Assembly (NCBI RefSeq): GCF_947499295.1
Contig: NZ_CANMNP010000001.1
Span: 186,001-250,000, forward strand
DNA length: 64,000 nt
Source of the DNA: an uncultured Roseibium sp.
GTDB lineage: Bacteria; Pseudomonadota; Alphaproteobacteria; Rhizobiales; Stappiaceae
Reading direction: 5' to 3'
The position numbers and the translations under genes were made by a program. This document shows, piece after piece, positions 37,134 to 45,839 of this stretch. Positions within the stretch are counted from its first letter, which is position 1. Each line of letters starts with the position of its first letter. Under the pieces are notes generated by a model. It saw only the letters and a program-made list of their open reading frames with translations. It made no database searches and was not told the origin of the DNA.

Positions 37134-37176
37134 TGTTTGAATGCATGAAACCGGCCGCGGCCTGGCCATTCAAACA
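37134..37176. promoter_or_regulatory. Long hairpin with GC-rich core, possible sRNA or terminator
   Basis: TGTTTGAATG (37134-37143) pairs perfectly with CATTCAAACA (37167-37176), enclosing a GC palindrome CGGCCGCGGCC. The gap 36973-37281 (309 bp) also has TTAAC-N7-GTTAA at ~37073 and a GAACTGCCGT...ACGGTTC stem. No protein gene is evident in it apart from the downstream small ORF. A small RNA or regulatory region is possible. Confidence 0.35.
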
Positions 37177-37281
37177 GGACTTTCCTGACCCAAAATCAGT
37201 TCCAATAAAATTTTAGAGGACCTGTTACCGGGACCTTAGATGCTGGGTGCCTATAAGACGGTTGAGAATTGGGAGGGCGCA

Positions 37282-37431
37282 ATGATCGACAGGACCGGAG
37301 AGATGAGGCTTTCATCTGCAGGATTGCTGCTTCTTCTTGCTGCTGCCGCCATGACCCTGTTCGCCGATTTCGGGCCCCGCCCTTCCGGCGGTGCACAGGC
37401 TGAAAGCTCATTCTATGGCGTGCACAGATAG
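37282..37431 (+). CDS. Small putative exported protein
   Basis: A 49-aa reading frame starts at ATG 37282 behind a strong ribosome-binding site (GGGAGGGC, 4-9 nt upstream). It encodes a short polar N-terminus, a Leu/Ala-rich hydrophobic helix (LSSAGLLLLLAAAAMTLF) and a short tail (GAQAESSFYGVHR) that looks like a signal-peptidase site followed by ~12 residues. No homologue is recognised. It may be a short secreted peptide or membrane micro-protein; a start at 37240 is also open. Confidence 0.4.
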   Translation: MIDRTGEMRLSSAGLLLLLAAAAMTLFADFGPRPSGGAQAESSFYGVHR

Positions 37432-37452
37432 CCTTTAACCTATCAGGCTATC
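37427..37452. terminator. Hairpin between convergent small genes
   Basis: GATAGCC (37427-37433) and GGCTATC (37446-37452) pair perfectly across the gap between two convergent genes and include the stop codon of the small plus-strand gene. It lacks a T-run, so intrinsic termination is uncertain. Confidence 0.3.
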
Positions 37453-37468
37453 AGCCATGATTTCGGCA

Positions 37469-37837
37469 TCAGTTGTGGTTTTTGTGTGCGCCCGGCCCCG
37501 CCGCAGTCACCGCAATGGGCGTCAATTCAGCGGTGAAGCGCAAGGCCTCCCGCTTCCCACCTCCACCGCCCTCTCGCGGTTTGTCGCCGAGGAGCATGAT
37601 CGCGGACCCCATCACCACCGATACAAGGGTAATTATCAGGCCAAATGCAAGCATGATCACTGGTAGGAATGGGTCGTCGGCGGCAAGCACAAGCTCTCTA
37701 AGATTTCCGATGTTCGCGGCGAAGATCCCTCCCAGAACGAGAGCAGCAATGCCAAGACCGGCAGCACCGTTGACTACAAGCAATCGAAACAACGGATCTT
37801 TGGGCAGTTTGAAGTACCGAGAATATTTGCCGGTCAT
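37469..37837 (-). CDS. Conserved two-helix membrane protein of unknown function
   Basis: The 122-aa protein opens MTGKYSRYFKLPKDPLFRLLV and has two membrane helices (VVNGAAGLGIAALVLGGIFAANI and FLPVIMLAFGLIITLVSVVMGSAIML), with a Gly/Lys-rich cytosolic tail. I recall similar small proteins with the same opening in many Rhizobiales, all hypothetical. It is divergent from padR across a 305-bp gap and has its own probable promoter there. No function can be assigned. Confidence 0.72.
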   Translation of the reverse strand: MTGKYSRYFKLPKDPLFRLLVVNGAAGLGIAALVLGGIFAANIGNLRELVLAADDPFLPVIMLAFGLIITLVSVVMGSAIMLLGDKPREGGGGGKREALRFTAELTPIAVTAAGPGAHKNHN

Positions 37838-38008
37838 GCCAGACCCTTTCGAAAAGCAGCGACGAGATACTAACGTTATGTCGCCCCTGCTTGTGTCAAC
37901 AAGGTGTCAATTCCGCCAAGCCGGGCATATCTGGTTCGAATAGCGCTTAATCTCTTTAAAAAATTGTGCACCGCACTCTTGATTAGTTTCGATTTGATAT
38001 ATAACTAG

Positions 38009-38020
38009 TCGATATATCGA
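38009..38020. promoter_or_regulatory. Palindrome in the padR promoter region
   Basis: TCGATATATCGA is a perfect 12-nt palindrome preceded by a related CGATTTGATATATA, 122 nt upstream of padR. Such AT-rich dyads are plausible operators for the PadR protein encoded next to it. The remaining gap 37838-38142 shows no gene. Confidence 0.45.
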
Positions 38021-38142
38021 ACCAGCATATGTTACTTTTTACAGGCTACGGTCAGTCATCCGGTATGCCCTGTCTGACGTAATGTGGTCGTTCGTCTCAC
38101 AACCGTCAGACCGGGAGGACGCTTCCGGATACGGAGAAGTCA

Positions 38143-38694
38143 ATGAGTGTGCGCAGCCTCTGTCTTGCGATTCTGTCGTTTGGCGATGCCACCGGATATG
38201 AGATCCGGAAGGAATCGACCGAGGGGCGGTTTAGCTATTTTGACGATGCGAGTTTCGGTTCGATTTATCCGGCACTTGCCCGGCTTGAATCCGATGGCCT
38301 CGTGACTGTTCGGGAAGAACCTCAAGCCGGCAAACCGGCCCGTAAAGTGTACTCAATTACGCAAGCTGGCCGGACCGAGTTCATCAATTCCCTATGTGAA
38401 CCGCAAGCCGCAGACACTTTCAAATCGCCGTTTCTCCTCATTGCCCTCAACGCAGCACAGCTGCCTCCGGAGGTTATTCGTCGCGCGCTGGAGCGCCGTA
38501 AGGCCCAGGTGCAGGAAGAGCTGAGGCTTTTGACGGAGTGCGAAAACGAGGAATGCCGCCATCCTGGTTCTGATTGGACCCGGAACTATGGCATTGCCTG
38601 CATGAATTTCACCCTCGCCTACCTGGAAGAGCACGGCGGGGCCTTGATCAAGATAGCTGAAGACAGCGCCGAGCAGCTTGCAGCTGCCGAGTAA
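38143..38694 (+). CDS. PadR-family transcriptional regulator
   Basis: The 183-aa protein has the PadR winged helix (LAILSFGDATGYEIRKEST, then FGSIYPALARLESDGLVTVREE) and a C-terminal helical dimerisation domain with a coiled region (RRALERRKAQVQEELRLL). It is 23 nt upstream of an adaptor and RND pump gene and most likely represses that efflux cassette in response to a ligand. It has a C-domain longer than the minimal PadR-s2 type. The ligand is unknown. Confidence 0.9.
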   Translation: MSVRSLCLAILSFGDATGYEIRKESTEGRFSYFDDASFGSIYPALARLESDGLVTVREEPQAGKPARKVYSITQAGRTEFINSLCEPQAADTFKSPFLLIALNAAQLPPEVIRRALERRKAQVQEELRLLTECENEECRHPGSDWTRNYGIACMNFTLAYLEEHGGALIKIAEDSAEQLAAAE

Positions 38695-38717
38695 GCGAAT
38701 ATCGCGGAGTTTTAAGA

Positions 38718-39821
38718 ATGCGTGTGAAGCTTTCATACATCCTTGCAGTTGCATTGGCGGCTGGTATCGGGTTCTGGATGTCGAGTGGCTCTGTAGTGGT
38801 TGGAGGCGTCGGCGACGGTGAAAACGCGACACCAGCCCCCGCCGAGAGAGTTGCAGCCAAAACCGGCGAAACATTCCGTGTTCAGGTCGCTCGGCTGAAA
38901 GCTCAAGACCGGCAGGCCGTGCTGGAAGTCCGTGGCCGGACCGAGGCTGAAGCCAAGGTTGCTGTCATGTCGGCGACAACGGACGATGTTGTCAAACGGC
39001 CTGCACGCGAAGGCGCGAGAGTTTCAGCCGGCGACATTTTGTGTGAACTGGACAGTGGCACACGCGAAGCACGCGTGCTTGAAGCCAAAGCTGCACTCAC
39101 CCAGGCAGAACTGGACCACAGCGCAGCGACACAATTGGCCACAAAAGGGTTTACGGCGCAGACCCGCGCTGCAGCAACACAGGCCCTTCAGGACGCAGCG
39201 ACCGCAAGACTGAAGGAAGCCAAGCTGGAGCTGGAGCGCACGATCATCCGCTCACCAATCGACGGCGTGATTGAAAGTCCAATGGCTGAAGTTGGTGCTC
39301 AACTTGAAAGCGGCAGCATCTGTGCCACCGTTGTAAATTCCGACCCTATGATCGCAATCGGTCAGGTTTCGGAAGTCAACATCGGCAAGATTTCCGTCAA
39401 TATGGAAGCCGAGGTGGAGTTGGTTACCGGCGGAACGATCAACGGTGTCGTGCGCTATATCTCTCCTTCTGCGGATCCTGACACCCGGACTTTCCGCATC
39501 GAGATTGAGCTGCCAAACAAAGACGGCAAGGCCCGTGACGGTGTCACTGCAGTCAGCCGTCTTCCTCTCCCGGTGGAAAAAGCACACAAGATCTCACCTG
39601 CAATCCTGACCCTCAACGACGATGGGCAGGTCGGTGTGCGTACTGTTGGCGAAGACAACAAGACTGCATTCTACCCAGTCAAAGTTCTGGGCGGCGAATC
39701 TGACGGCCTTTGGGTCGGCGGCTTGCCCGAGAACGTTACGGTGATTGTCGTCGGACAGGAATATGTGGGTGACGGTGAAACCGTTCAACCGGTGTTTGAA
39801 ACTGCGGAGGTCAGCCAGTGA
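38718..39821 (+). CDS. RND efflux periplasmic adaptor (membrane fusion protein)
   Basis: This is an HlyD/AcrA-type adaptor of 367 aa. An uncleaved or cleaved N-terminal hydrophobic segment (LSYILAVALAAGIGFWMSSG) is followed by the barrel-sandwich half (VEVRGRTEAEAKVAVMSATTDDVV-type region, RVSAGDILCELD), a short helical hairpin (ARVLEAKAALTQAELDHSAATQL), the second half (TIIRSPIDGVIESPMAEVGAQL), and a beta-barrel. The stop overlaps the pump start by 4 nt, so the two are translationally coupled. No TolC-type outer-membrane gene is near. Confidence 0.92.
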   Translation: MRVKLSYILAVALAAGIGFWMSSGSVVVGGVGDGENATPAPAERVAAKTGETFRVQVARLKAQDRQAVLEVRGRTEAEAKVAVMSATTDDVVKRPAREGARVSAGDILCELDSGTREARVLEAKAALTQAELDHSAATQLATKGFTAQTRAAATQALQDAATARLKEAKLELERTIIRSPIDGVIESPMAEVGAQLESGSICATVVNSDPMIAIGQVSEVNIGKISVNMEAEVELVTGGTINGVVRYISPSADPDTRTFRIEIELPNKDGKARDGVTAVSRLPLPVEKAHKISPAILTLNDDGQVGVRTVGEDNKTAFYPVKVLGGESDGLWVGGLPENVTVIVVGQEYVGDGETVQPVFETAEVSQ

Positions 39822-42800
39822 TTGACATGCTCGAAGGCGTCCTCCGACGTCCTAAAACGGTTTTCGTACTGATGGTCGCCCTGCTTGTTGCAGGGGTGTT
39901 CAGCTATATCAGCATTCCGAAGGAAGACAGTCCGGACATTGATGTCCCGGTATTCTATGTCTCAATCGCGCAACAGGGCATTTCACCCGAGGACGCGGAA
40001 CGCCTGCTCGTCAGGCCCATGGAAACAGAGCTTCGCGGCCTGGATGGGCTCAAGGAAATCACGGCAATTGCGTCCGAAGGCCATGCCGGTATCGTCCTGG
40101 AATTCGATATCTCCTTCGACAAGGACGAAGCGCTTGCGGATGTTCGCGACAAGGTTGATGCCGCAAAGGGTGAATTGCCTGCCGATGCTGAAGAGCCGAC
40201 GATCTCCGAAACCAACTTTGCGCTTATCCCGACGATTACAATCGCCTTGTCTGGAAACGTGCCGGAACGCACTCTGTATCAGCATGCGCGGCGCCTGAAG
40301 GATCAAGTCGAAGCAATCGACACAGTTCGCTCTGCCGACTTGAAAGGCCACAGAGAAGAACTCCTGGAAGTTCTGATCGATTCAGAGAAACTGGAATCCT
40401 ATTCGGTCACGCAGCAGGAACTCCTGACGTCGCTGTCCAACAATAACCAGCTTGTCCCTGCCGGGTACATTGATGGAGGACAGGGCCGCTTCAACGTCAA
40501 GGTTCCGGGCCTGATCGAAAACTCCCTCGATGTTTATTCTCTGCCGATCAAGCAGTCCGGAGAAGGCGTTGTTACACTCAGCGATCTCGCCGAAATCCGC
40601 CGCACCTTCAAGGACGCGGACTCTTATACGCGTGTAAACGGCAAGCCTGCCATCGCCCTGGATGTGACCAAGCGGATCGGCACCAACATCATCGAGAACA
40701 ATCTGGCGATCCGGGCTGTTGTTGATGAAGCCACCAAAGACTGGCCCGAGACGATCCAGGTCGACTACATGCTCGACATGTCTTCGAATATTTTCGAAGT
40801 GCTGGGCTCACTGCAGTCTTCGATCCTGACAGCGATCTTCCTCGTGATGATCCTGGTTCTGGCAGCTCTTGGGTTGCGGTCAGCCCTCCTCGTTGGTCTC
40901 GCTATCCCGACCTCCTTCATGGTCGGCTTCCTGATCTTGTCCGGCCTGGGATACACGGTGAACATCATGGTGATGTTCGGCCTTGTGCTGACAGTCGGTA
41001 TGCTCGTCGACGGCGCCATCGTCATGGTCGAATATGCGGACCGCAAAGTTCACGAAGGCATGGAGGACCGGGAGGCTTATATCCGTGCCGCCAGACTGAT
41101 GTTCTGGCCGATCGTTTCCTCGACCGCCACGACGCTGGTGGCCTTTCTGCCGATGTTGCTCTGGCCGGGCGTTGCCGGCGAATTCATGAGCTACCTGCCG
41201 ATCATGGTCATCATCGTTCTGACCGCAGCTCTGCTGACGGCAATGGTCTTCCTGCCTGTGACCGGCGGCGTCTTTGCGATTACCACGCACTGGGTTGAGC
41301 GTAACGCAGCCCTTGTGCTTTCATTCCTTTTCGGCGTCATCGCGGCCGTATCTGCTCTTGCCACGTTCGGTGCCATGATCGGTTCTCCCGATTTTGCCGC
41401 GCGAATTGCAGAAGCTCCGCTAGCTGTTCCAGCGGCAATTCTGTCCTTCTTCGTCGTGGGTGTGCTGTCTTTCCTGGTTTTGCGCCCCTTCGTTCGCTGG
41501 CGCCGGCAGCGCGCTGCAAAGCAGGTCGAGCTTGAAAACGAAAAACCGTCCAAAAGTTTCCGGACTGTCACTTTTGTCTCTTTGATGTTTGAGATAGTGG
41601 CTGTCGGATTCGCGGCGTATTTTGCCTACTTCCTGGTCACAACAAGGCCTGAAATCATAACCGGATCTATCGGCGGGATCTTCACATATCTCTCCGGGCT
41701 GGCTCAGCCGCTTGCAATCTTCTCACATCCGATTGCCCTTGATGTCGGGTTCTACCTGACGGTTTGCGGACTAGCGTTTGTTGCCATCTGGGCCGGATAC
41801 AAAACAATCTCCCCGCTCGTCCACTTCCTTGAGTGGGTGTTTGACGGAGTGCGCAAGCGTCTGGGTTTCGGCACACGCAATGGCGGCGGCCAGAGCGAAA
41901 AACCGGCGGAACTCACATTTGACGCAACGACGATCAAGGGTCTCACCGGTCTCTACGTTCGCCATTTGAAACTTCTGGCAGGCAACCCGATCGGCAACAT
42001 TTTGACGATTGTGGTCGTTCTCGGAACGTGTGGCCTTATCTTCACGTCCTTTTCGTCCAATCCGACTGGGGTCGAGTTCTTCGTTGATGAAGAACCTGAT
42101 CAGGCTGTTGTCATGGTTTCGGCTCGCGGCAACATGTCCGCCGCCGAATCCCTTGCGATTGTCCAGCAGGTCGAGGCTGAAGTTCTGCAGACGGCCGGTA
42201 TCCAGAATGTCATCACCTCCGCCTTCCCTCCGGGTGGCGGCAGTGGCCCGCAATTCATTGGCGGGGTGCAGGACAAACCTGCTGACGTGATCGGTGAAAT
42301 GTCGCTGGAACTGGCAAAATACTGCTGTCGGCGCAATGCTGCCGAGATCTTTGAGGAGATCCGTCAGCGCACTGCTTCCATCCCGGGTATCAAGGTTGAA
42401 ACCCGCAAGATCGAAGGCGGCCCGCCAACCGGCAAGGACCTCCAGCTGGAAGTCAAATCAACCGAATACGACACAATGGTTGAACAGGTTGCCCGCATCC
42501 GGGCTCAACTTGACCAGATGGATAATCTGCTTGATCAGGAAGATGGTCGCCCTCTGCCGGGCATCGAATGGCAGATCACCATCGACCGCGAACAGGCAGG
42601 GCGCTATCAGGCTGGTATCGGCTCAGTCGGCAACATGGTTCAGCTCGTGACCAACGGTGTTCTGATCGGCAATTACCGTCCGACAGATTCCGAAGACGAA
42701 GTTGATATTCGTGTTCGATTGCCAGCTGACGAGCGCACGCTCGACCGGTTTGACCAATTGCGTCTGCAGACCAATCTCGGTCTTGTCCCGATTGCCAATT

Positions 42801-43783
42801 TCATAGACCGGGCACCGGAACAAAAAGTTTCTGCGATCACACGCAGGGACGGTCTTTATTCCATGATGCTGAAGGCTACAGTCGACCAGACAGCGCTGGA
42901 TGCGGAAGGCAAGCCGGTGACGGTTGACGCCAAGGTTCAGGAGCTGAGTGAGTGGATTGACGCACAGACCTTCCCGGACAACGTCTACCTGCAATTCCGC
43001 GGGGCAGATGAAGACCAGAAGGAATCGGGTGAATTTCTGATGAAGGCGATGGTTGCTTCGCTCTTCCTCATGTTCCTCATTCTGCTGACGCAGTTCAATT
43101 CGTTCTACCAGACCTTCCTGACGCTCTCCACGGTTGTCATGTCGGTGATGGGTGTTCTGCTGGGCATGATGCTGACAGGCCAGAAATTCTCGATCATCAT
43201 GACCGGGACCGGAATTGTCGCGCTTGCGGGTATCGTGGTGAACAACGCGATTGTTCTCATAGACACCTATAACCGCTTCAGACACGACGGGTTTGAACCG
43301 CTGGATGCGATCTTGAAGACCTCCAGCCAGCGTCTGCGTCCGATCCTGTTGACGACTGTGACAACGATTGTCGGCCTCATTCCGATGGCGACAGCGGTCA
43401 ATCTCGACTTCTTCACGCAGACTGTCGCAGTCGGCGGCATTACGGCTATCTGGTGGATCCAGCTCTCGACAGCGGTCATTTCAGGCCTCGCGTTCTCGAC
43501 GATCCTGACACTGGTCATGATCCCGGTGATGATCGCCTTGCCGAGCACATTTGTCCGCTCCGCCAAAGCTGTCTGGTTCTGGCCTGCAGAAAATGCAGCT
43601 CGCCGCAGAGAGCGCAAGGAGCTTCAGCAATCGGTTGAGGTGGAAACGGAAGCGGATCAGGATGTCGAATGGACAGATCCGCAACAGGAAAAAGAACGGC
43701 CAGCAGCCAAGGTCGTGTCAATGCCCAAGCCGGCACCACCAAAAGTCCCCCCGCAAGAGGAACTGCCGCACGCGGCCGAGTAA
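39818..43783 (+). CDS. RND efflux permease with an extra membrane domain between TM6 and TM7
   Basis: The 1321-aa inner-membrane pump has the RND plan: TM1, periplasmic porter domain, TM2-TM6, a second half with TM7-TM12 and a long Pro/Glu-rich cytosolic tail. The TM4 relay reads MLVDGAIVMVE: one Asp (residue 398) is kept and the second is Gly. TM10 reads GIVVNNAIVLID. Ordinary members are ~1,050 aa; the excess is partly the tail, mostly ~200 residues at ~490-708, where ~40 are normal. That block holds four hydrophobic stretches (497-522, 538-559, 583-607, 639-661) and basic loops. Substrates are unknown. A terminator follows. Confidence 0.92.
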   Translation: MIDMLEGVLRRPKTVFVLMVALLVAGVFSYISIPKEDSPDIDVPVFYVSIAQQGISPEDAERLLVRPMETELRGLDGLKEITAIASEGHAGIVLEFDISFDKDEALADVRDKVDAAKGELPADAEEPTISETNFALIPTITIALSGNVPERTLYQHARRLKDQVEAIDTVRSADLKGHREELLEVLIDSEKLESYSVTQQELLTSLSNNNQLVPAGYIDGGQGRFNVKVPGLIENSLDVYSLPIKQSGEGVVTLSDLAEIRRTFKDADSYTRVNGKPAIALDVTKRIGTNIIENNLAIRAVVDEATKDWPETIQVDYMLDMSSNIFEVLGSLQSSILTAIFLVMILVLAALGLRSALLVGLAIPTSFMVGFLILSGLGYTVNIMVMFGLVLTVGMLVDGAIVMVEYADRKVHEGMEDREAYIRAARLMFWPIVSSTATTLVAFLPMLLWPGVAGEFMSYLPIMVIIVLTAALLTAMVFLPVTGGVFAITTHWVERNAALVLSFLFGVIAAVSALATFGAMIGSPDFAARIAEAPLAVPAAILSFFVVGVLSFLVLRPFVRWRRQRAAKQVELENEKPSKSFRTVTFVSLMFEIVAVGFAAYFAYFLVTTRPEIITGSIGGIFTYLSGLAQPLAIFSHPIALDVGFYLTVCGLAFVAIWAGYKTISPLVHFLEWVFDGVRKRLGFGTRNGGGQSEKPAELTFDATTIKGLTGLYVRHLKLLAGNPIGNILTIVVVLGTCGLIFTSFSSNPTGVEFFVDEEPDQAVVMVSARGNMSAAESLAIVQQVEAEVLQTAGIQNVITSAFPPGGGSGPQFIGGVQDKPADVIGEMSLELAKYCCRRNAAEIFEEIRQRTASIPGIKVETRKIEGGPPTGKDLQLEVKSTEYDTMVEQVARIRAQLDQMDNLLDQEDGRPLPGIEWQITIDREQAGRYQAGIGSVGNMVQLVTNGVLIGNYRPTDSEDEVDIRVRLPADERTLDRFDQLRLQTNLGLVPIANFIDRAPEQKVSAITRRDGLYSMMLKATVDQTALDAEGKPVTVDAKVQELSEWIDAQTFPDNVYLQFRGADEDQKESGEFLMKAMVASLFLMFLILLTQFNSFYQTFLTLSTVVMSVMGVLLGMMLTGQKFSIIMTGTGIVALAGIVVNNAIVLIDTYNRFRHDGFEPLDAILKTSSQRLRPILLTTVTTIVGLIPMATAVNLDFFTQTVAVGGITAIWWIQLSTAVISGLAFSTILTLVMIPVMIALPSTFVRSAKAVWFWPAENAARRRERKELQQSVEVETEADQDVEWTDPQQEKERPAAKVVSMPKPAPPKVPPQEELPHAAE

Positions 43784-43798
43784 CCTCCAAGCAAGACG

Positions 43799-43830
43799 AA
43801 AGGCCGCCACTTTGGCGGCCTTTCCTTTTT
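43799..43830 (+). terminator. Intrinsic terminator of the padR-RND operon
   Basis: AAAGGCCGCC (43799-43808), loop ACTTT, and GGCGGCCTTT (43814-43823) form a perfect 10-bp stem followed by CCTTTTT, 15 nt after the RND stop. Confidence 0.85.
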
Positions 43831-43867
43831 GAAACGCAAAACCAAAAACCGCTTGCTGTCCTTAGCC

Positions 43868-43904
43868 AATCCAATATAGTTGCTTAATACAACTATATTG
43901 GATT
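43868..43904. promoter_or_regulatory. Perfect 15-bp inverted repeat, likely MarR operator
   Basis: AATCCAATATAGTTG (43868-43882) and its exact reverse complement (43890-43904) flank CTTAATA. The core TTG-N7-CAA is typical of MarR sites. It ends six nt before the start codon of the adjacent MarR-GNAT gene and includes the only purine run that could act as ribosome-binding site (GGA), so binding or mRNA folding could block translation start. Binding by this protein is inference. Confidence 0.65.
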
Positions 43905-43910
43905 TTACAG

Positions 43911-44861
43911 ATGACACCCGTTTCTCCATCCGTTGTTCAGACCGTTCGCTCCGCTTCACGTCAGCTCGTGCGGGAATTTGGTTTCCTGGACAAGGCAATC
44001 GCCGGAACAGACCTATCGGGGTCTGGCGTCCATGCGATCCTTGAGATCGGGTTGAACCCGGGGCTCACCGCAAAGGACCTTTCTGCCCTGCTCAAACTTG
44101 AAAAGTCCACGATCAGCAGGCTTCTCAAATCATTGGAACGACGTGGAGACATTGAACAGACACGCTCAGTGAGCGATGGCAGGGCCTTTGGTCTGAGCCT
44201 CACTGAACAGGGCCAGGCCACCTATGCTGCGATTGACCGTTTCGGAAACAATCAGGCACACGGCGCCCTTTCCCGTCTTGATGGGGAAAACCCCGAAGAT
44301 GTCGCAAAAGCCATGTCTTTGTACGCTGATGCATTGAAAGGATCAGACGCAGGCAATGAGGCGCTGAGAACCAAGTATCCGATTGTGGATGGCTACCAGA
44401 CCGGAATGATCGGAGACATCGCGGCAATGCATGCTCGGACTCACGGTCCGATAGTTGGCATGGGAGCAAGGTTCGAAAGCGTTGTATCAGCGGCAATGGC
44501 CGAGTTTATGCCCAGGATCGCGAACCCGCTTAACAACAGCTGGAGCGTGCTCGACGGCAGCGAAGTGATTGGTTCCATCAGCATTGATGGAGAGCATCTT
44601 GGAAACAACATTGCACATCTGCGCTGGTTCATTTTGTCTGAACGCCTGCGAGGCAAAGGGCTTGGAAAATCACTTCTGAAAAGCGCGCTGGATCATTGTG
44701 ATCGTCACGCCTTTCGTGAAATACATCTCTGGACACTCAAGGGACTGGAAGCTGCACGGGCACTTTATGAAGCGAACGGCTTCGACCTTGCTGAGGAATA
44801 TGTCGGCGACCAATGGGGCAAGGCCGTCACCGAGCAAAAATTCATTCGAAAGCTTTCCTGA
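43911..44861 (+). CDS. MarR-type regulator fused to a GNAT acetyltransferase
   Basis: This 316-aa fusion has an N-terminal MarR winged helix (residues ~1-140; GLTAKDLSALLKLEKSTISRLLKSLERRGDIEQ, wing SVSDGRAFGLSLTEQG) and a C-terminal GNAT domain (~150-316) with acetyl-CoA motif A in SERLRGKGLGKSLLKSALDHC (RxxGxG/A as RGKGLG) and the terminal LYEANGFDLAEEY. Such MarR-GNAT proteins are widespread but little studied; the substrate of the acetyltransferase is unknown. It is a single gene downstream of its inverted repeat, convergent with an SDR gene. Confidence 0.9.
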   Translation: MTPVSPSVVQTVRSASRQLVREFGFLDKAIAGTDLSGSGVHAILEIGLNPGLTAKDLSALLKLEKSTISRLLKSLERRGDIEQTRSVSDGRAFGLSLTEQGQATYAAIDRFGNNQAHGALSRLDGENPEDVAKAMSLYADALKGSDAGNEALRTKYPIVDGYQTGMIGDIAAMHARTHGPIVGMGARFESVVSAAMAEFMPRIANPLNNSWSVLDGSEVIGSISIDGEHLGNNIAHLRWFILSERLRGKGLGKSLLKSALDHCDRHAFREIHLWTLKGLEAARALYEANGFDLAEEYVGDQWGKAVTEQKFIRKLS

Positions 44862-44989
44862 GGGATCCTACAGCCCTACCCGTCAGAGATGGCAACGGTC
44901 ACGCCTGTTTCTCGATTTTGGCCATGCTGAGCACCACAGAGAGCCTCAGCACAACCTTGTCTTCAACGCCAGCCCGTTGCCAATTTCCT

Positions 44990-45739
44990 TTATGCCTTGG
45001 TGATCGAGTTGCCGCCGTCACACAGCATTGCGGAGCCGGTTACGAACGAACCGGCATCGGAAAGCAGGAACATGGCCGCATTGGCAATCTCTTCAGGCTT
45101 CGCCATGCGTTTCAGCGCGTGCAATCCGGCGACATAGTCATGAAATGCCGGATCATCCCCTGCCATTTCGGTGCGTGTTCCGCCGGGTAGAAGCGCGTTG
45201 ACTCTGATATTGTCGGGGCCATGTTCCACGCCCAAGACCTGCGTCAACCCGACCAATCCGGCTTTTGATGCTGCGTAGGCAGCCATGCCCGGCAATCCAA
45301 TCGTGTGGCCCACAAAGGATGAGGTAAAGACAATTGCGCCGCCACCGCGGGTCTTCAAGGCCGGTATCTGATGCTTGGCGAGCAGGAAGGCGCTGGTGAG
45401 ATTTGTGTCCATCACCTGCTGCCAGCTGGTGAGGCTCATTTCGGGAACGGGGCCCATGTCGCCAAGCATTCCGGCATTGTTAAAGGCACCGTCCAGACCA
45501 CCGAACTTTTCGACGGCCATTGACACCGCCGCTGATGCAAAATCCGGGTCAGACACATCACCAGCCAATATTTCCACCTTGCCGGCGGCATCTGGTATCG
45601 ACGTCCTCACCTCTTCCAACTTCTGCTTGCGACGCGCCGTTAGAACCAGATTTGCGCCAGACACGGCAAACAAACCCGCTGCTGCAGCGCCAATTCCGCT
45701 GCTGGCACCTGTGATCAGTATTGTTTTTTCATGCAACAT
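44990..45739 (-). CDS. Short-chain dehydrogenase/reductase
   Basis: This is a 249-aa classical SDR with the cofactor motif TGASSGIGAAAAGLF, NNAG, catalytic Ser in FTSSFVGHT, YAASKAG, and a C-terminal GSAMLCDGGNSI. It keeps the complete Ser-Tyr-Lys triad, in contrast to the SDR next to purF. The likely reaction is oxidation or reduction of an alcohol/ketone pair with NAD(P)H. No partner gene points to a substrate, and it is transcribed alone. Confidence 0.9.
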   Translation of the reverse strand: MLHEKTILITGASSGIGAAAAGLFAVSGANLVLTARRKQKLEEVRTSIPDAAGKVEILAGDVSDPDFASAAVSMAVEKFGGLDGAFNNAGMLGDMGPVPEMSLTSWQQVMDTNLTSAFLLAKHQIPALKTRGGGAIVFTSSFVGHTIGLPGMAAYAASKAGLVGLTQVLGVEHGPDNIRVNALLPGGTRTEMAGDDPAFHDYVAGLHALKRMAKPEEIANAAMFLLSDAGSFVTGSAMLCDGGNSITKA

Positions 45740-45839
45740 TTTTAGCTCCTCATTTGAACGAGGCGCTTTAAGTGAACTGGTTTTTAAGACGTTGAAACCC
45801 GATTTGCGAGATCCGAAACCGGCCGCTGACTATTGGTGG

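Noticed and set aside
39818..43783. RND pump read as two fused genes or frameshift product
   Set aside because: One continuous frame runs with normal RND motifs on both sides of the added block, so it is an insertion, not a fusion error.
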